A stretch of 64,000 nucleotides of DNA from an uncultured Candidatus Entotheonella sp. Its GTDB lineage: Bacteria; Tectomicrobia; Entotheonellia; Entotheonellales; Entotheonellaceae. The first letter of the stretch is position 1. Every line of letters begins with the position of its first letter. Positions 9,199 to 19,991 of the stretch are shown here, in pieces. The position numbers and the translations under genes were made by a program. The notes beneath the pieces were generated by a model that saw nothing but the letters and a program-made list of their open reading frames with translations, did no database searches and was not told the DNA's origin. The stretch is taken from assembly GCA_951828535.1 (NCBI GenBank), contig OX639990.1, positions 3,397,300-3,461,299 of the forward strand, in the 5' to 3' direction.

Positions 9199-9575
9199 GC
9201 TCGCACTCCCTTGCGTAGACGGGTGCCGGGAATTCGGCCCAGAAGCCGCGAAAGCGGCATGTTACCTTTCGCTATCGTGCCGTGTCCAGGGCCTACTTGT
9301 ATCTTGACAGCCCTTATACCCGCACGCATAATGCTGCGTTTTATTTGATCCCTCTATTTCCATGTTAATCGCAAGCCCCGGCCTTCCCTGCATGAGAGGT
9401 CCGGCCAGCCAAATTCCATCCTTACTGACGAGGGCGTAAGAGGTATCGAATCTGAGGCCAGCCAGTATGGCCTCGCAGCCCGCCTGAGTAGGTGGTTCCC
9501 AATTACACGCGCCATCTTGCGTTGCGAACGCTCCCGCTGGTCCGTAGCGCTGCCGTACCGAAGAAGGGCAACCCC
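9199..9575. other. Intergenic region and long gltB leader
   Basis: This 377-bp stretch has no convincing gene. It holds a near-consensus sigma-70 promoter (9304-9332) and ~237 nt of presumed gltB leader. A stem CTGAGGCC/GGCCTCGCAG sits at about 9452-9478. An alternative GTG at 9492 would add 28 residues to GltB, but it lacks a ribosome-binding site and is less likely than 9576. Confidence 0.5.
9304..9332 (+). promoter_or_regulatory. Strong sigma-70 promoter upstream of gltBD
   Basis: TTGACA at 9304-9309 and CATAAT at 9327-9332 with a 17-bp spacer: one mismatch in twelve. Predicted start of transcription is near 9339. Confidence 0.7.
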
Positions 9576-12500
9576 ATGACCAAACCCGGCATTCCTCCCA
9601 AGCAAGGGCTTTACGATCCGCGTTACGAGCATGACGCTTGCGGCATCGGTTTTGTGGTCAACGTGAAAGGCAGGAAATCCCGCGAAATCGTCGATCAGGC
9701 ACTCACCGTGTTGGAGAATCTCGACCATCGCGGCGCCTGCGGATGCGAGCCCAACACGGGGGACGGCGCCGGGATTTTGCTGCAAGTGCCGCATGCCTTC
9801 TTCCGGGACGCCTGTGCCGACATTGGATTGGCGCTGCCGTCGCCGGGGCAGTACGGCGTCGGCATGATCTTCCTGCCACCCGATGCGCAGCAGCAACGGC
9901 AGTGCATGGCGCAATTGGAAAGCGTTGTGGAGCGGGAAGGCCAGACGGTATTGGGCTGGCGCGACGTGCCCACCGTCAACGCGGACCTCGGCGCCACCGC
10001 CTTGTCGTGCGAGCCGGCCATCAAACAGATATTCATCGGCCGTGACCCAAACCTTTCAGATGACCCCGGATCGAGTCCGGGGCAGGCTCTCGCCTTCGAG
10101 CGCAAACTATACGTCATCCGCCGCAGCGCGGAGAACGCCATCCGCTACGGCAACGTGCCGGGCGGCGATTTCTTCTACATCGCCAGCCTTTCATATAAGA
10201 CTTTTATCTACAAGGGAATGCTGACGCCGCGGCAGGTCACCAGCTACTTCCCCGATTTGTCTGACCCGCGCGTCGAAACCACCCTGGCGGTGGTCCACTC
10301 CCGCTTCAGCACCAACACCTTCCCGAGCTGGGAGCGCTCGCAGCCCTTCCGCTACCTGATTCACAACGGCGAAATCAACACCCTGCGGGGCAACGAAAAC
10401 TGGATGTACGCCCGCCAAGCCATGCTGGCTTCGGAGCTGTTCGGCGACGACCTGCCCAAGCTCTTCCCGGTTCTCCAGGGCGACGGCAGCGACTCCGCCA
10501 TCTTCGACAATTGCCTGGAATTTTTGGCCTTAGGCGGCCGGCCGCTATCTCAGTCCATGATGATGATGATCCCGGAGCCGTGGGAAAATCACGAGAGCAT
10601 GCCGGACGAGAAGAAGGCGTTCTACGAGTACCACAGCAGCCTGATGGAGCCGTGGGACGGCCCCGCCTCGATTGCTTTCACCGACGGTGTGCGGGTCGGC
10701 GCCGTGCTTGACCGCAATGGCCTGCGGCCGTCGCGCTATTACGTCACCAAGGACGATCTGGTCATCATGGCCTCCGAAGTTGGCGTCCTCGAGGTGGAGC
10801 CGGAGCGGGTCTTGCTGAAGCAGCGGTTGCAGCCGGGGCGCATGTTCCTGGTGGACACCGAACAGGGACGCATCATCAGCGACGAGGAAATCAAGCATAC
10901 CGCCGCCATGGAGCACCCGTACCGCCAGTGGCTGGACGAGCATCTGGTGCACTTCGACAAACTGCCCGACGTGCCCGAACAGCCGCCCGTGCACGACCAC
11001 GCGGCGACGCTGCAGCGGCAGCAGGCGTTTGGCTACAGTTTTGAGGATCTGCGTGTCAACATCGGACCCATGGCGGTGAACCAGATTCAGCCGGTGGGCT
11101 CGATGGGCACGGATACGCCGTTGGCTGTGCTGTCCGACAAGCCCCAACTCTTGTACAACTACTTTAAGCAACTCTTCGCCCAGGTTACCAACCCGCCACT
11201 CGATCCCATCCGCGAAGAGCTGATCACCGCCACGACGCTGACCCTCGGCCCGGAGCGTAACCTGCTGCGCCCGGCGCCGGAAAACTGCCGGCAGATTCGC
11301 CTCAAGCTCCCCATCCTGACGAACGGCGAGATGGAGAAACTGCGCCGCTGCGGTGACATCGGATTTCCCGCCGCCACCCTGCCCATCGTCTTCAAGGCAA
11401 CGGACGGCAAGGCTGGCCTGGAAACGGCCCTGCAGGCTCTCTACCAAGCAGCAGACCAGGCAATCGCAGACGGCGCCACGATGCTGATTCTCACCGACAA
11501 GGAGGTGGACCGCGAACACGCACCGATTCCGGCGTTGCTGGCGTCGGCAGGTCTGCATCACCACCTGATCCGGGAGGGCACACGGCGGCGCGTCGGACTG
11601 GTCCTCGAATCCGGCGAGCCGCGCGAGGTGCATCATTTCTGCCTGCTGCTCGGCTACGGCGTGCAGGCGATCAATCCGTACATGGCCTATGAATCCCTCA
11701 ACGACATGATCGGTGAGGGTATGCTCAAGGACATCACGTACGAAAAAGCGGTCAGCGGCTATATCAAGGGCGCCGTCAAGGGTGTCGTCAAGGTGATGTC
11801 CAAGATGGGCATTTCGACGATCCAGTCTTACTGCGGCGCGCAGATTTTCGAGGCGGTCGGTCTCAGCCAGGAACTCGTCGACCGGTATTTCACCTGGACG
11901 GCCTCGCGCGTCGGCGGCATCGACCTGGAGCAGATCGCCGATGAGGCGCAGCGGCAGCACGCCAAGGCGTTCCCGGCCATCCCGGTCAACGGCCACACGC
12001 TGGACGTGCATGGCCAGTACCAATACCGCAGGGACGGCGAACTGCACCTGTTCAATCCCAAGACCATCCACTTGTTGCAAAAGGCCTGCCGCAACGAGGA
12101 TTACGAGGTGTTCAAGTCCTACACGGCGCTGATCGACGATCAATCGGAGCAGCTTGCCACCCTGCGCGGCCTGATGGAATTGAAGTTTGCCGGCGAGCCG
12201 ATCCCGCTGGACGAGGTCGAGTCGGTGGAAGACATCACCAAGCGCTTCAAGACCGGCGCCATGTCGTACGGCTCGATCAGCAAGGAGGCGCACGAGGCGC
12301 TGGCCATTGCCATGAATCGCATCGGCGGCAAAAGCAACACCGGCGAAGGCGGCGAGGACCCGGCGCGCTACGTGCCGGACGCGTCCGGCGATTCCCGCAA
12401 CAGCGCCATCAAGCAGGTCGCCTCGGGGCGCTTTGGGGTGACCAGCTACTACCTGACGCAGGCCAAGGAACTGCAGATCAAAATGGCGCAAGGCGCCAAG

Positions 12501-14201
12501 CCCGGCGAGGGCGGCGAGTTGCCCGGACGCAAGGTCTATCCGTGGATCGCCAAGGTGCGGCTGTCGACCCCCGGCGTCGGTCTGATTTCGCCGCCGCCGC
12601 ATCACGACATTTATTCCATCGAGGATCTGGCGCAACTGATCCACGACCTGAAGAACGCCAACCATCACGCGCGCATCAGCGTCAAGCTGGTCTCCGAGGT
12701 GGGGGTCGGCACCATCGCCGCCGGGGTTGCCAAAGGCCACGCCGACGTGGTGCTGATCAGCGGTCACGACGGCGGCACCGGCGCCTCGCCGCAGACCAGT
12801 ATCAAGCACGCCGGGCTACCGTGGGAACTTGGGCTCGCCGAGACGCACCAGACGCTGGTGCTGAACGACTTGCGCAGTCGCATCGCGGTCGAAACGGATG
12901 GGCAACTGAAAACCGGGCGCGACGTGGTGGTTGCCGCCCTGCTCGGCGCCGAAGAATTCGGTTTCGCCACCACGGCGCTGGTTTCCCTCGGCTGCATCAT
13001 GATGCGGGTGTGTCACCTCGATACCTGCCCGGTGGGCGTCGCCACGCAGAACCCGGCGCTGCGCGAGAAATTTACCGGCGACCCGTCGCACGCCGTCAAT
13101 TTCATGCGCTTTGTCGCCCAGGAAATGCGTGAGTTGATGGCCAAGCTCGGCTTTCGCACCGTCAACGAGATGATCGGGCGTACGGACAAGATCGAAATGC
13201 GGCGTGCCTTGGAGCACTGGAAGGCAAGGGGGCTGGACTACTCCAGCATCTTGCATCGGCCGGAAGTGGGGCCGGAAGTGGGCCGCTATTGCCAGATTCC
13301 CCAAGACCACGGCCTGGACATCGCCCTCGACAATCAGGTGCTCCTGGGGTTGGCCGAGCCCGCCCTGGAACGCGGCGAGCGGATCAAGGCCACGCTGCCC
13401 ATCCGCAATATCAACCGAGCCACGGGCACCATTCTCGGCAGCGAAGTTACCCGCCGTTATGGCCCGGACGGTCTGCCCGAGGACACCATCCATCTGCATT
13501 TTCAGGGTTCGGCCGGTCAGAGCTTCGGCGCCTTCGTGCCGCCGGGCATGACCTTGGAACTCGAGGGCGACGCCAACGACTACTTCGGCAAGGGCCTGTC
13601 CGGTGGCAAGCTCATCCTCTACCCGCCCAAGGGGTCTACCTTTGCCGCTGAGGACAGCATCATCGTCGGCAACGTGGCATTTTACGGGGCGACAGCCGGC
13701 GAGGTGTACATCCGCGGCATGGCGGGTGAGCGCTTTTGCGTGCGTAACAGCGGCGTGCGCGCCGTCATCGAGGCGGTCGGCGATCACGGCTGCGAATACA
13801 TGACGGGCGGGCGGGTCGTCGTTCTCGGCGCCACCGGCCGCAACTTCGGCGCCGGCATGTCGGGTGGCGTCGCCTACGTGCTCGACGAGGCCGGCGACTT
13901 TGAGTCCCGCTGCAACCCGGAAACCGTTGCCCTCGAAAGTCTTGACGATGCTGACGAACGTGTCGAGGTCGAGGCGATGATCCGCCGCCACGCCGAGTAC
14001 ACCAAGAGCGAGCGCGCCTGGAAAATTCTGGCCTCCTGGGAAGACTACGTGCCGAAATTCGTCAGGGTCATGCCGAAGGATTACCAGCGCATGCTCGACG
14101 CCATTCGCCGTGCCGAGTCGGAGGGGCTCAGCGGTGAAGCGGCCGTCATGGAAGCGTTTGAAGCAAATAAAAACGACTTGGCCCGCGTCAGCGGAAATTA
14201 A
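9576..14201 (+). CDS. gltB: Glutamate synthase (NADPH) large subunit
   Basis: 1541 residues from the ATG at 9576. GltB transfers the amide of glutamine to 2-oxoglutarate. The Ntn-hydrolase nucleophile is Cys22 in [10 protein letters not shown], to be exposed by removal of a short propeptide. The central domain, the FMN-binding synthase barrel ([23 protein letters not shown]) and the 3Fe-4S cysteines ([15 protein letters not shown], about residues 1138-1153) are all present. The C-terminal GXGXG beta-helix ([21 protein letters not shown]) closes the protein. Between KQIFIGRD and [10 protein letters not shown] lies a short segment ([13 protein letters not shown]) encoded by a palindrome and not typical of the family. 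gltD follows after 32 bp. Confidence 0.97.
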   Translation: MTKPGIPPKQGLYDPRYEHDACGIGFVVNVKGRKSREIVDQALTVLENLDHRGACGCEPNTGDGAGILLQVPHAFFRDACADIGLALPSPGQYGVGMIFLPPDAQQQRQCMAQLESVVEREGQTVLGWRDVPTVNADLGATALSCEPAIKQIFIGRDPNLSDDPGSSPGQALAFERKLYVIRRSAENAIRYGNVPGGDFFYIASLSYKTFIYKGMLTPRQVTSYFPDLSDPRVETTLAVVHSRFSTNTFPSWERSQPFRYLIHNGEINTLRGNENWMYARQAMLASELFGDDLPKLFPVLQGDGSDSAIFDNCLEFLALGGRPLSQSMMMMIPEPWENHESMPDEKKAFYEYHSSLMEPWDGPASIAFTDGVRVGAVLDRNGLRPSRYYVTKDDLVIMASEVGVLEVEPERVLLKQRLQPGRMFLVDTEQGRIISDEEIKHTAAMEHPYRQWLDEHLVHFDKLPDVPEQPPVHDHAATLQRQQAFGYSFEDLRVNIGPMAVNQIQPVGSMGTDTPLAVLSDKPQLLYNYFKQLFAQVTNPPLDPIREELITATTLTLGPERNLLRPAPENCRQIRLKLPILTNGEMEKLRRCGDIGFPAATLPIVFKATDGKAGLETALQALYQAADQAIADGATMLILTDKEVDREHAPIPALLASAGLHHHLIREGTRRRVGLVLESGEPREVHHFCLLLGYGVQAINPYMAYESLNDMIGEGMLKDITYEKAVSGYIKGAVKGVVKVMSKMGISTIQSYCGAQIFEAVGLSQELVDRYFTWTASRVGGIDLEQIADEAQRQHAKAFPAIPVNGHTLDVHGQYQYRRDGELHLFNPKTIHLLQKACRNEDYEVFKSYTALIDDQSEQLATLRGLMELKFAGEPIPLDEVESVEDITKRFKTGAMSYGSISKEAHEALAIAMNRIGGKSNTGEGGEDPARYVPDASGDSRNSAIKQVASGRFGVTSYYLTQAKELQIKMAQGAKPGEGGELPGRKVYPWIAKVRLSTPGVGLISPPPHHDIYSIEDLAQLIHDLKNANHHARISVKLVSEVGVGTIAAGVAKGHADVVLISGHDGGTGASPQTSIKHAGLPWELGLAETHQTLVLNDLRSRIAVETDGQLKTGRDVVVAALLGAEEFGFATTALVSLGCIMMRVCHLDTCPVGVATQNPALREKFTGDPSHAVNFMRFVAQEMRELMAKLGFRTVNEMIGRTDKIEMRRALEHWKARGLDYSSILHRPEVGPEVGRYCQIPQDHGLDIALDNQVLLGLAEPALERGERIKATLPIRNINRATGTILGSEVTRRYGPDGLPEDTIHLHFQGSAGQSFGAFVPPGMTLELEGDANDYFGKGLSGGKLILYPPKGSTFAAEDSIIVGNVAFYGATAGEVYIRGMAGERFCVRNSGVRAVIEAVGDHGCEYMTGGRVVVLGATGRNFGAGMSGGVAYVLDEAGDFESRCNPETVALESLDDADERVEVEAMIRRHAEYTKSERAWKILASWEDYVPKFVRVMPKDYQRMLDAIRRAESEGLSGEAAVMEAFEANKNDLARVSGN
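10064..10082. repeat. Palindromic element inside gltB
   Basis: CCCCGGA at 10064-10070 and TCCGGGG at 10076-10082 form a perfect 7-bp stem with a 5-nt loop. It encodes part of an apparent in-frame insertion in the glutaminase half of GltB. Confidence 0.6.
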
Positions 14202-14233
14202 ATGCAGGGCAGTGGATTGCTGAAGGAGACGTA

Positions 14234-15718
14234 GTGGGTAAGCCGACCGGATTCATGGAATATCAACGCGAATTGCCTGTGGATCGCTCGCCGCGCGAAC
14301 GGGTCAAGGATTGGCAGGAATTCCACGAACACTTCCCGATCGGGAAGCTGGGGGATCAGGCCAGCCGCTGCATGGATTGCGGCATTCCCTTCTGCCACAC
14401 CGGCACCTTGATTAGCGGCATGGCGTCGGGGTGTCCGATCAACAACCTGATCCCGGAATGGAACGACCTGGTTTACCGCGGCCTGTGGCGGGAGGCGCTG
14501 GAACGTCTTCACAAGACCAACAATTTCCCGGAGTTCACGGGCCGCGTGTGCCCGGCGCCCTGCGAGGGGTCCTGCGTGTTGGGGATTACCGATCCGCCGG
14601 TGACGATCAAAAACATTGAGTGCCAGATTATCGACAGGGGCTTTGAAGAAGGCTGGGTGACGCCGCAGCCGCCCGAGAAACGCACCGGCAAGCGGGTCGC
14701 CGTGATCGGCTCGGGGCCCTCGGGGCTGTCGTGCGCCGCGCAGTTGAACCGCGCCGGCCACCTGGTCACCGTGTACGAACGCGCCGACCGCATTGGCGGG
14801 CTCCTAATGTACGGCATTCCGAACATGAAGCTGGACAAGAACATCGTGCAGCGTCGTGTTGATCTGCTGGCCCAGGAGGGCATCACGTTCGTCACCAACA
14901 CCGCCGTTGGCGTCGATATCCCGGCGACGGCCATCCTCCAGGATTCGGACGCGATGGTGCTGTGCTGCGGCGCGACAAAACCGCGCGACCTGCCGATTCC
15001 AGGCCGCGACCTGAAGGGCATCCACTTCGCCATGGACTTCCTGCACGCCAACACCAAGAGCCTGCTCGATTCCGACCACGCCGATCACGACTACATCTCG
15101 GCCCGTGACAAGCACGTCATCGTCATCGGCGGCGGCGACACCGGCACGGACTGTGTGGGTACTTCGCTGCGCCACCAATGCATGAGTCTGGAGCAGTTCG
15201 AGATCCTGTCGCGCCCGCCGGACGAGCGCCCGTCGAACAACCCGTGGCCGGAATGGCCGCGCATTTATCGGGTGGATTACGGGCAGGAAGAGGCCGCTGC
15301 ACGCTTCGGCAATGACCCGCGCACGTTCGACATCATGACGGAGAAATTCGTCGGCGATGCGGACGGCAACGTCAAGGAGTTGCACACCGCGCAGGTCACC
15401 TGGGGCACCGATGCCAACGGTCGCTTCGGTCCGCAGAAGGTTCCCGGCACCGAGCAAGTCTGGCCGGCGGATCTCGTGCTGTTGGCCCTGGGCTTTCTGG
15501 GCCCGGAGGATAAGATCGTCGAGGAACTCGAACTCGACCGCGACGAACGCTCGAACGTCAAGGCCGAATACGGCAAGTATGCCACCAGCGTCGAGGGCGT
15601 TTTCAGCGCTGGCGACATGCGCCGCGGGCAAAGCTTGGTGGTGTGGGCGTTCAACGAAGGACGCGGCGCCGCCAGAGCGTGCGACGAATATCTGATGAAG
15701 ACGACGAATCTGCCGTAG
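14234..15718 (+). CDS. gltD: Glutamate synthase (NADPH) small subunit
   Basis: 494 residues starting at GTG after AAGGAGACGTA. It supplies electrons from NAD(P)H to GltB. The N-terminal domain carries two 4Fe-4S cysteine groups (CMDCGIPFC... and CPAPCEGSC). The FAD-binding Rossmann motif is [15 protein letters not shown], the NADPH-binding motif is [14 protein letters not shown], and [16 protein letters not shown] is the conserved C-terminal FAD contact. Length and order match beta-subunit family members. It forms an operon with gltB, expressed from the promoter at 9304. Confidence 0.97.
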   Translation: MGKPTGFMEYQRELPVDRSPRERVKDWQEFHEHFPIGKLGDQASRCMDCGIPFCHTGTLISGMASGCPINNLIPEWNDLVYRGLWREALERLHKTNNFPEFTGRVCPAPCEGSCVLGITDPPVTIKNIECQIIDRGFEEGWVTPQPPEKRTGKRVAVIGSGPSGLSCAAQLNRAGHLVTVYERADRIGGLLMYGIPNMKLDKNIVQRRVDLLAQEGITFVTNTAVGVDIPATAILQDSDAMVLCCGATKPRDLPIPGRDLKGIHFAMDFLHANTKSLLDSDHADHDYISARDKHVIVIGGGDTGTDCVGTSLRHQCMSLEQFEILSRPPDERPSNNPWPEWPRIYRVDYGQEEAAARFGNDPRTFDIMTEKFVGDADGNVKELHTAQVTWGTDANGRFGPQKVPGTEQVWPADLVLLALGFLGPEDKIVEELELDRDERSNVKAEYGKYATSVEGVFSAGDMRRGQSLVVWAFNEGRGAARACDEYLMKTTNLP

Positions 15719-15736
15719 GTTAAAACCCAGTGGCCC

Positions 15737-15798
15737 GTGGTTAGTGGGGTGTGAAGAGCAAAGGCAGAACCCGCCACTAGTCACTATCCACTAACCAC
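15737..15798. repeat. Intergenic inverted repeat
   Basis: GTGGTTAGTGG at 15737-15747 is matched by CCACTAACCAC at 15788-15798, an 11-bp perfect inverted repeat enclosing 40 bp that also contains related CCACTAGTCACTA units. It lies between gltD and the next gene and could act as a transcript stem; it resembles dispersed intergenic repeats. Confidence 0.6.
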
Positions 15799-15814
15799 TA
15801 AAGGAAGGGAAACG

Positions 15815-16909
15815 ATGCGCAGGGCCAAGATTCTAGCCACGGGCATGTATGTGCCGGACGACGTGGTAACCAACGACCTGCTCGCTCAGGTCATGGACAC
15901 CAGCGACGAATGGATCACCCAGCGCAGCGGCATCAAGGAGCGCCGGGTCATCCCCGATACGTACCGGATGCTGACGCAATTGGCCGCCGCCCCCGACAAG
16001 GAGGCGTACCTGCAAACCCTGTACGACACCGGCATCGACGGCAGAATCGGCGCGCAAATGTCCACCGCGGACCTCGCCTTCAACGCCACTCAGATAGCCC
16101 TCCGGCAAGCCAACATGAAGCCGCAGGACCTCGACCTGATCATCCAGACCAGTGTGATGTCGGATTACGTCTTCCCAGGCAGCGCCTGTGTGCTGGCCGA
16201 CAAGCTGGGCCTCACCTCGACGCCGACGTTCAGCCTCAACCAGGGCTGCGCCGGGTTTGTCTACGCGCTGTCCATGGCGGATCAGTACATCAAGACCGGC
16301 ATGTATGACACGGTGCTCGTGCTGGGCGCCGAGGTGCTGTCGTCGCTTTTCGAGTACAGCGACCGCGGTCGTGACATGTCCGTGCTGTTTGCCGACGGCG
16401 CCGGGGCGGCAATCGTGGTGCCGGCCGAGGACGACGAGCCCAGCGGCCTGCTGTCGCACCACCTGCACACCGACGGCACGCTGCTCGACAAGCTGTATGC
16501 CGACAGCTTCGGCAGTTCGACCTTCCCGCCTGCGGCCAAGGCCCGCATCGATACCGACCGCGCCCGTCCGCGCATGGCAGGGCGAGCGGTATTTGCCCAG
16601 GCCGTGCGGCGCTTCCGAGAGGTCATCCGCGAATGCCTGGAAGCCAACAAGATGCAGCTTGATGAGGTTGATCATTTCCTGTTTCACCAGGCCAACCAGC
16701 GCATCATCGACGCCATCGCCGATAGCCTCGGCATTCCCTCCGAAAAGGCCTATACCAACATCCGCAAGTATGGCAACACCTCTGCCGCTTCCGTGCCGAT
16801 TCTGCTCCACGAAACCCTGCAGGAGGGCCGCATCCAACGCGGCGACCTGTGCCTGCTGGCCGCCTTTGGAACCGGCTTCAACTGGGGTGCGTCGCTCCTG
16901 TATTGGTAG
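15815..16909 (+). CDS. 3-oxoacyl-ACP synthase III family (FabH-like) enzyme
   Basis: 364 residues, about 40 longer than ordinary FabH. The KAS III triad is complete: Cys in NQGCAGFVYAL, His in FHQANQR, Asn in YGNTSAAS. The N-terminal region TSDEWITQRSGIKERR is diagnostic. Between KERR and STADLAFNAT is an extra segment (about residues 48-86) absent from FabH. The enzyme should perform Claisen condensation of an acyl-CoA/ACP. The insertion suggests a specialised KAS III (hydrocarbon, quinolone or secondary-metabolite type) rather than housekeeping FabH, and no fatty-acid genes are nearby. ATG follows AAGGAAGG. Confidence 0.88.
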   Translation: MRRAKILATGMYVPDDVVTNDLLAQVMDTSDEWITQRSGIKERRVIPDTYRMLTQLAAAPDKEAYLQTLYDTGIDGRIGAQMSTADLAFNATQIALRQANMKPQDLDLIIQTSVMSDYVFPGSACVLADKLGLTSTPTFSLNQGCAGFVYALSMADQYIKTGMYDTVLVLGAEVLSSLFEYSDRGRDMSVLFADGAGAAIVVPAEDDEPSGLLSHHLHTDGTLLDKLYADSFGSSTFPPAAKARIDTDRARPRMAGRAVFAQAVRRFREVIRECLEANKMQLDEVDHFLFHQANQRIIDAIADSLGIPSEKAYTNIRKYGNTSAASVPILLHETLQEGRIQRGDLCLLAAFGTGFNWGASLLYW

Positions 16910-17003
16910 CAATGCATTGATTCGGGATGCGTAGGCCGCGCTGACGGGTTATTCTCCGTATGCATCGCTGATATTCGTGACTGCATTCAGGGAGAACCCA
17001 CGC

Positions 17004-19376
17004 ATGCCGGATGACAGCCCCACATACCCTGTTTTGCTTCTCAAAAGCACCGTCCTGTTTCCCCACATCCTGCTACCCGTCGCTGTCGGTCGGCCCATGT
17101 CGGTAGCCGCTGCCGAAGCCACCCTGGCCTCGGAAGACAAGCGGTTGGTGGCCGCCGTGCAACGCGAAGCCCAGACTCAGACGCCTGAGTTCGCGGACCT
17201 GTATTCCACGGCGACCCTGGCGGTGGTCAAGCGCGTCATCCAGCGTAACGAAAACGTTCTGCAACTCGTCCTACAAGGCGTCGAGCGTGTCGAACTGCTT
17301 CACGAGGTCGAATCCAGCGACTACATGCGTGTTGCCGTGCGTCCGCTGGCCGAGCCCGAGGACAATTCCACCGAAGTGACCGCCCTGTTCCGCAACACCC
17401 AGGACTTGGTTCGGCAGGCGGTCCAGTACCTGGATACGATTCCCGAGGACATGGCGAACCTGCTCATCAACACGGTGGAACCCGTCAAGCTGGCTTACCT
17501 GATTGCCACCGTGCTCAACATCGACACCCAGCAGGAAATCGAGTTGTTGATGACGGACAACCTGCGGCCCCTGTTGGAGCAGATTGCGGAACACCTGTCG
17601 CGCGAGGTGCAAATCCTCAGTCTGCGCCGCAAGATCGCCGGTGAGACGCAAGTGGAGCTCGACAAGGCACAGCGGGAGTACGTGTTGCGGCAGCAACTCA
17701 GGCAGATCAAAAAGGAACTCGGGGAGGATGAGGACCAAGGCGACGTTGACGTGCTGCGTGAACGCCTGGCGGAGACGGAACTTCCGGACGAGGTGCGCAA
17801 GGAGCTCGATCGTGAGGTGTCGCGGTTGCAGCGGTTGACGCCGATGGCGCCGGATCACCAGTTGCTGCGCAGCTACCTCGAGTTTGCTCTGGAATTGCCG
17901 TGGACCGCGGCGACGGTTGATCAGCTCGACCTGAAACGCGCCCAGAATATTCTGAACGAAGACCACTTCGGGCTGGACGACATCAAGGATCGCATCATCG
18001 AGCACTTGGCCGTGATGCAGCTTAAGCCGGGAGGCCCCAGCCCGATTCTGTGCTTCGTGGGACCACCGGGCGTTGGCAAGACCAGCCTGGGGCACTCCAT
18101 CGCGCGGGCGCTGGGGCGGCGCTTCGAGCGGTTTTCTCTCGGCGGCGTGCACGATGAAGCCGAACTGCGGGGGCACCGCCGCACCTACATCGGCTCACTG
18201 CCCGGCCGCATCCTGCAGGCCATCCGGCGCTCAGAGGTGCGCAATCCGGTTCTCATGCTTGATGAAGTCGACAAGCTCGGGCGAGATTTTCGCGGCGACC
18301 CGGCGGCAGCCCTGCTGGAGATTCTCGACCCCGCCCAGAATCACACGTTCCGAGATCACTACCTCGACCTGCCGTTTGACCTGTCGAACGTTTTTTTCAT
18401 CTGTACAGCAAATACCCTGGAAACAATACCCGCGGCGCTCATCGACCGCCTGGAAATCATGACGCTGGCGGGCTACAGCGCCGAGGAAAAACTGGAAATC
18501 GCCTGGCGCTATCTCCTGCCGCGGCAGGTGGATCGAAGCGGTCTGTCGGCTGATCAGTTACCACTGAGTGAGGCGGCGCTGCAAACCATCATCAACCACT
18601 ACACGCACGAGGCCGGGGTGCGCCAACTCGAGCGCATGATCGGCCAGGTGGCACGCAAAATCGCTCGCCAAGTGGCCGCGCAGGAGACGTTACGCGAAAG
18701 CCTGGAGGTGGACGATCTAGATGACCTGTTGGGGCCGGAGACACACCTGCTGGAGGAAGCCCGCCAGAACTTGGCGCCCGGCGTCGCCGCCGGCTTGGCG
18801 GTTACCCCGGCAGGGGGAGACGTGTTGTATATCGAGGCGCAGTTGCTCCCAGGGGGTAAGGGGCTGACGCTGACCGGGCAGCTCGGCGAGGTGATGCGGG
18901 AATCGGCAGAGATCGCCCGCGATCTTCTCTGGTCGGCCGCCGGACGCCTGGACATTCAGGCCAAAAACTTTGAGACCAACGGCATGCACGTGCACGTGCC
19001 CGCCGGCGCTATTCCCAAGGACGGCCCTTCGGCGGGCATCGCCGTGGCTGCCGCGCTGACGTCGCTGCTGACCCATACACCGGTGCGTTCGGATACCGCC
19101 ATGACTGGCGAGATCACCCTCGCCGGCTTGGTGTTGCCGGTCGGCGGGGTGAAGGAAAAGGTCCTGGCGGCGCGCCGTGCCGGCTTTCGGCGAGTCATCC
19201 TGCCCAAGGCCAATGCCAAGGACCTGCGCAAACTTCCCGATGCAGTACGTGACGAAATGGAATTTCTTCTGGCCGAGCAATTCGACGACATCATTCGCAA
19301 CGCCATCCCCGACCTGGAACTGGCCGATTTTTCCAAGGATCTGCCGGCATGGATACCAGAACAGGCAGGCCGATGA
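17004..19376 (+). CDS. lon: ATP-dependent Lon protease
   Basis: 790 residues, the length of LonA. The order is an N-terminal substrate domain (about 1-200), a coiled-coil linker, an AAA+ module with Walker A GPPGVGKTS (about 352-360) and Walker B VLMLDEVDK, then the protease domain with catalytic Ser676 in KDGPSAG and Lys719 in GGVKEKVL. It degrades misfolded and regulatory proteins in the cytoplasm. I prefer the ATG at 17004, which follows AGGGAGA, over a GTG nine codons upstream. No clpX or hupB neighbour, so this may be a second, non-canonical lon locus. Confidence 0.96.
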   Translation: MPDDSPTYPVLLLKSTVLFPHILLPVAVGRPMSVAAAEATLASEDKRLVAAVQREAQTQTPEFADLYSTATLAVVKRVIQRNENVLQLVLQGVERVELLHEVESSDYMRVAVRPLAEPEDNSTEVTALFRNTQDLVRQAVQYLDTIPEDMANLLINTVEPVKLAYLIATVLNIDTQQEIELLMTDNLRPLLEQIAEHLSREVQILSLRRKIAGETQVELDKAQREYVLRQQLRQIKKELGEDEDQGDVDVLRERLAETELPDEVRKELDREVSRLQRLTPMAPDHQLLRSYLEFALELPWTAATVDQLDLKRAQNILNEDHFGLDDIKDRIIEHLAVMQLKPGGPSPILCFVGPPGVGKTSLGHSIARALGRRFERFSLGGVHDEAELRGHRRTYIGSLPGRILQAIRRSEVRNPVLMLDEVDKLGRDFRGDPAAALLEILDPAQNHTFRDHYLDLPFDLSNVFFICTANTLETIPAALIDRLEIMTLAGYSAEEKLEIAWRYLLPRQVDRSGLSADQLPLSEAALQTIINHYTHEAGVRQLERMIGQVARKIARQVAAQETLRESLEVDDLDDLLGPETHLLEEARQNLAPGVAAGLAVTPAGGDVLYIEAQLLPGGKGLTLTGQLGEVMRESAEIARDLLWSAAGRLDIQAKNFETNGMHVHVPAGAIPKDGPSAGIAVAAALTSLLTHTPVRSDTAMTGEITLAGLVLPVGGVKEKVLAARRAGFRRVILPKANAKDLRKLPDAVRDEMEFLLAEQFDDIIRNAIPDLELADFSKDLPAWIPEQAGR

Positions 19377-19565
19377 CGAGCACCTGACCGGCCCTTCGCC
19401 GCTCCACCCTGTCGCACGGGATGTCAAGGGTTCGTGATTTGCCACTCGAAAAAGACGGCGATGCGGCTGCTCACACGATAAAGGATGAAAGGCAGCATTG
19501 AACAGCGACCTGTCCTACGTCATTACAGGCCAAAGATACCCATCGAATTGCCAGGAGGCGTTGAA

Positions 19566-19979
19566 ATGGGAGAAATCGTTGTCACTATCGGGCTGGAGAA
19601 TCCCATCGATCGCGGTATTGCCAGAAGAGGGATTGGCAGCCAGGACCCTGTTCGCCGCACCCACATCGACGGCATCGTGGACACCGGCGCTGTCCCTCTC
19701 GTGTTGCCCCAGAACGTCGTTGAGCGACTCGGGCTGGAGCAGTTCCGCACCGTGGTTGTGACGTATGCGGATGAGCGCAAGGAGGAAAGGCCTGTGGCCG
19801 GTCCGGTTACCATCGAGGTGTGCGACCGCTCCATGACGACGGATTGCGTGGTTGGTCCGCCACTGAGCGAGCCATGGATAGGACAGGTCGTCCTCGCATC
19901 TCTCGACCTGATCGCCGACTGCACGAACCGCACGCTGACACCCCGCATGCCGGACTACCCGCTGCTCAATCTGAAGTGA
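19566..19979 (+). CDS. Retropepsin-like (clan AA) aspartic protease family protein
   Basis: 137 residues from the ATG at 19566, preceded by a strong CAGGAGG; an earlier in-frame ATG at 19485 is less well supported. The single active-site motif is VDTGAVPLVLP, and the later hydrophobic-Gly element falls in IGQVVLASLDL. The protein would need to dimerize to form the two-Asp active centre, as in retropepsins. Very similar short proteins (beginning MGEIxVxVxL and containing ADERKEE, VAGPV and TLTPR) are common in environmental bacteria and sometimes sit in toxin-antitoxin-like settings; their role is not known. It follows lon by ~190 bp. Confidence 0.8.
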   Translation: MGEIVVTIGLENPIDRGIARRGIGSQDPVRRTHIDGIVDTGAVPLVLPQNVVERLGLEQFRTVVVTYADERKEERPVAGPVTIEVCDRSMTTDCVVGPPLSEPWIGQVVLASLDLIADCTNRTLTPRMPDYPLLNLK

Positions 19980-19991
19980 CGAAGACAGGTC

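Noticed and set aside
10545-12809. A 754-codon open frame on the minus strand opposite gltB
   Set aside because: It is antisense to well-conserved GltB motifs, has low-complexity His/Gln/Arg-rich composition and no recognisable domain. It is a by-product of high GC codon bias.
19485-19565. Upstream in-frame extension of the aspartic protease
   Set aside because: The ATG at 19566 has a strong AGGAGG and family members begin there, although the extension cannot be excluded.
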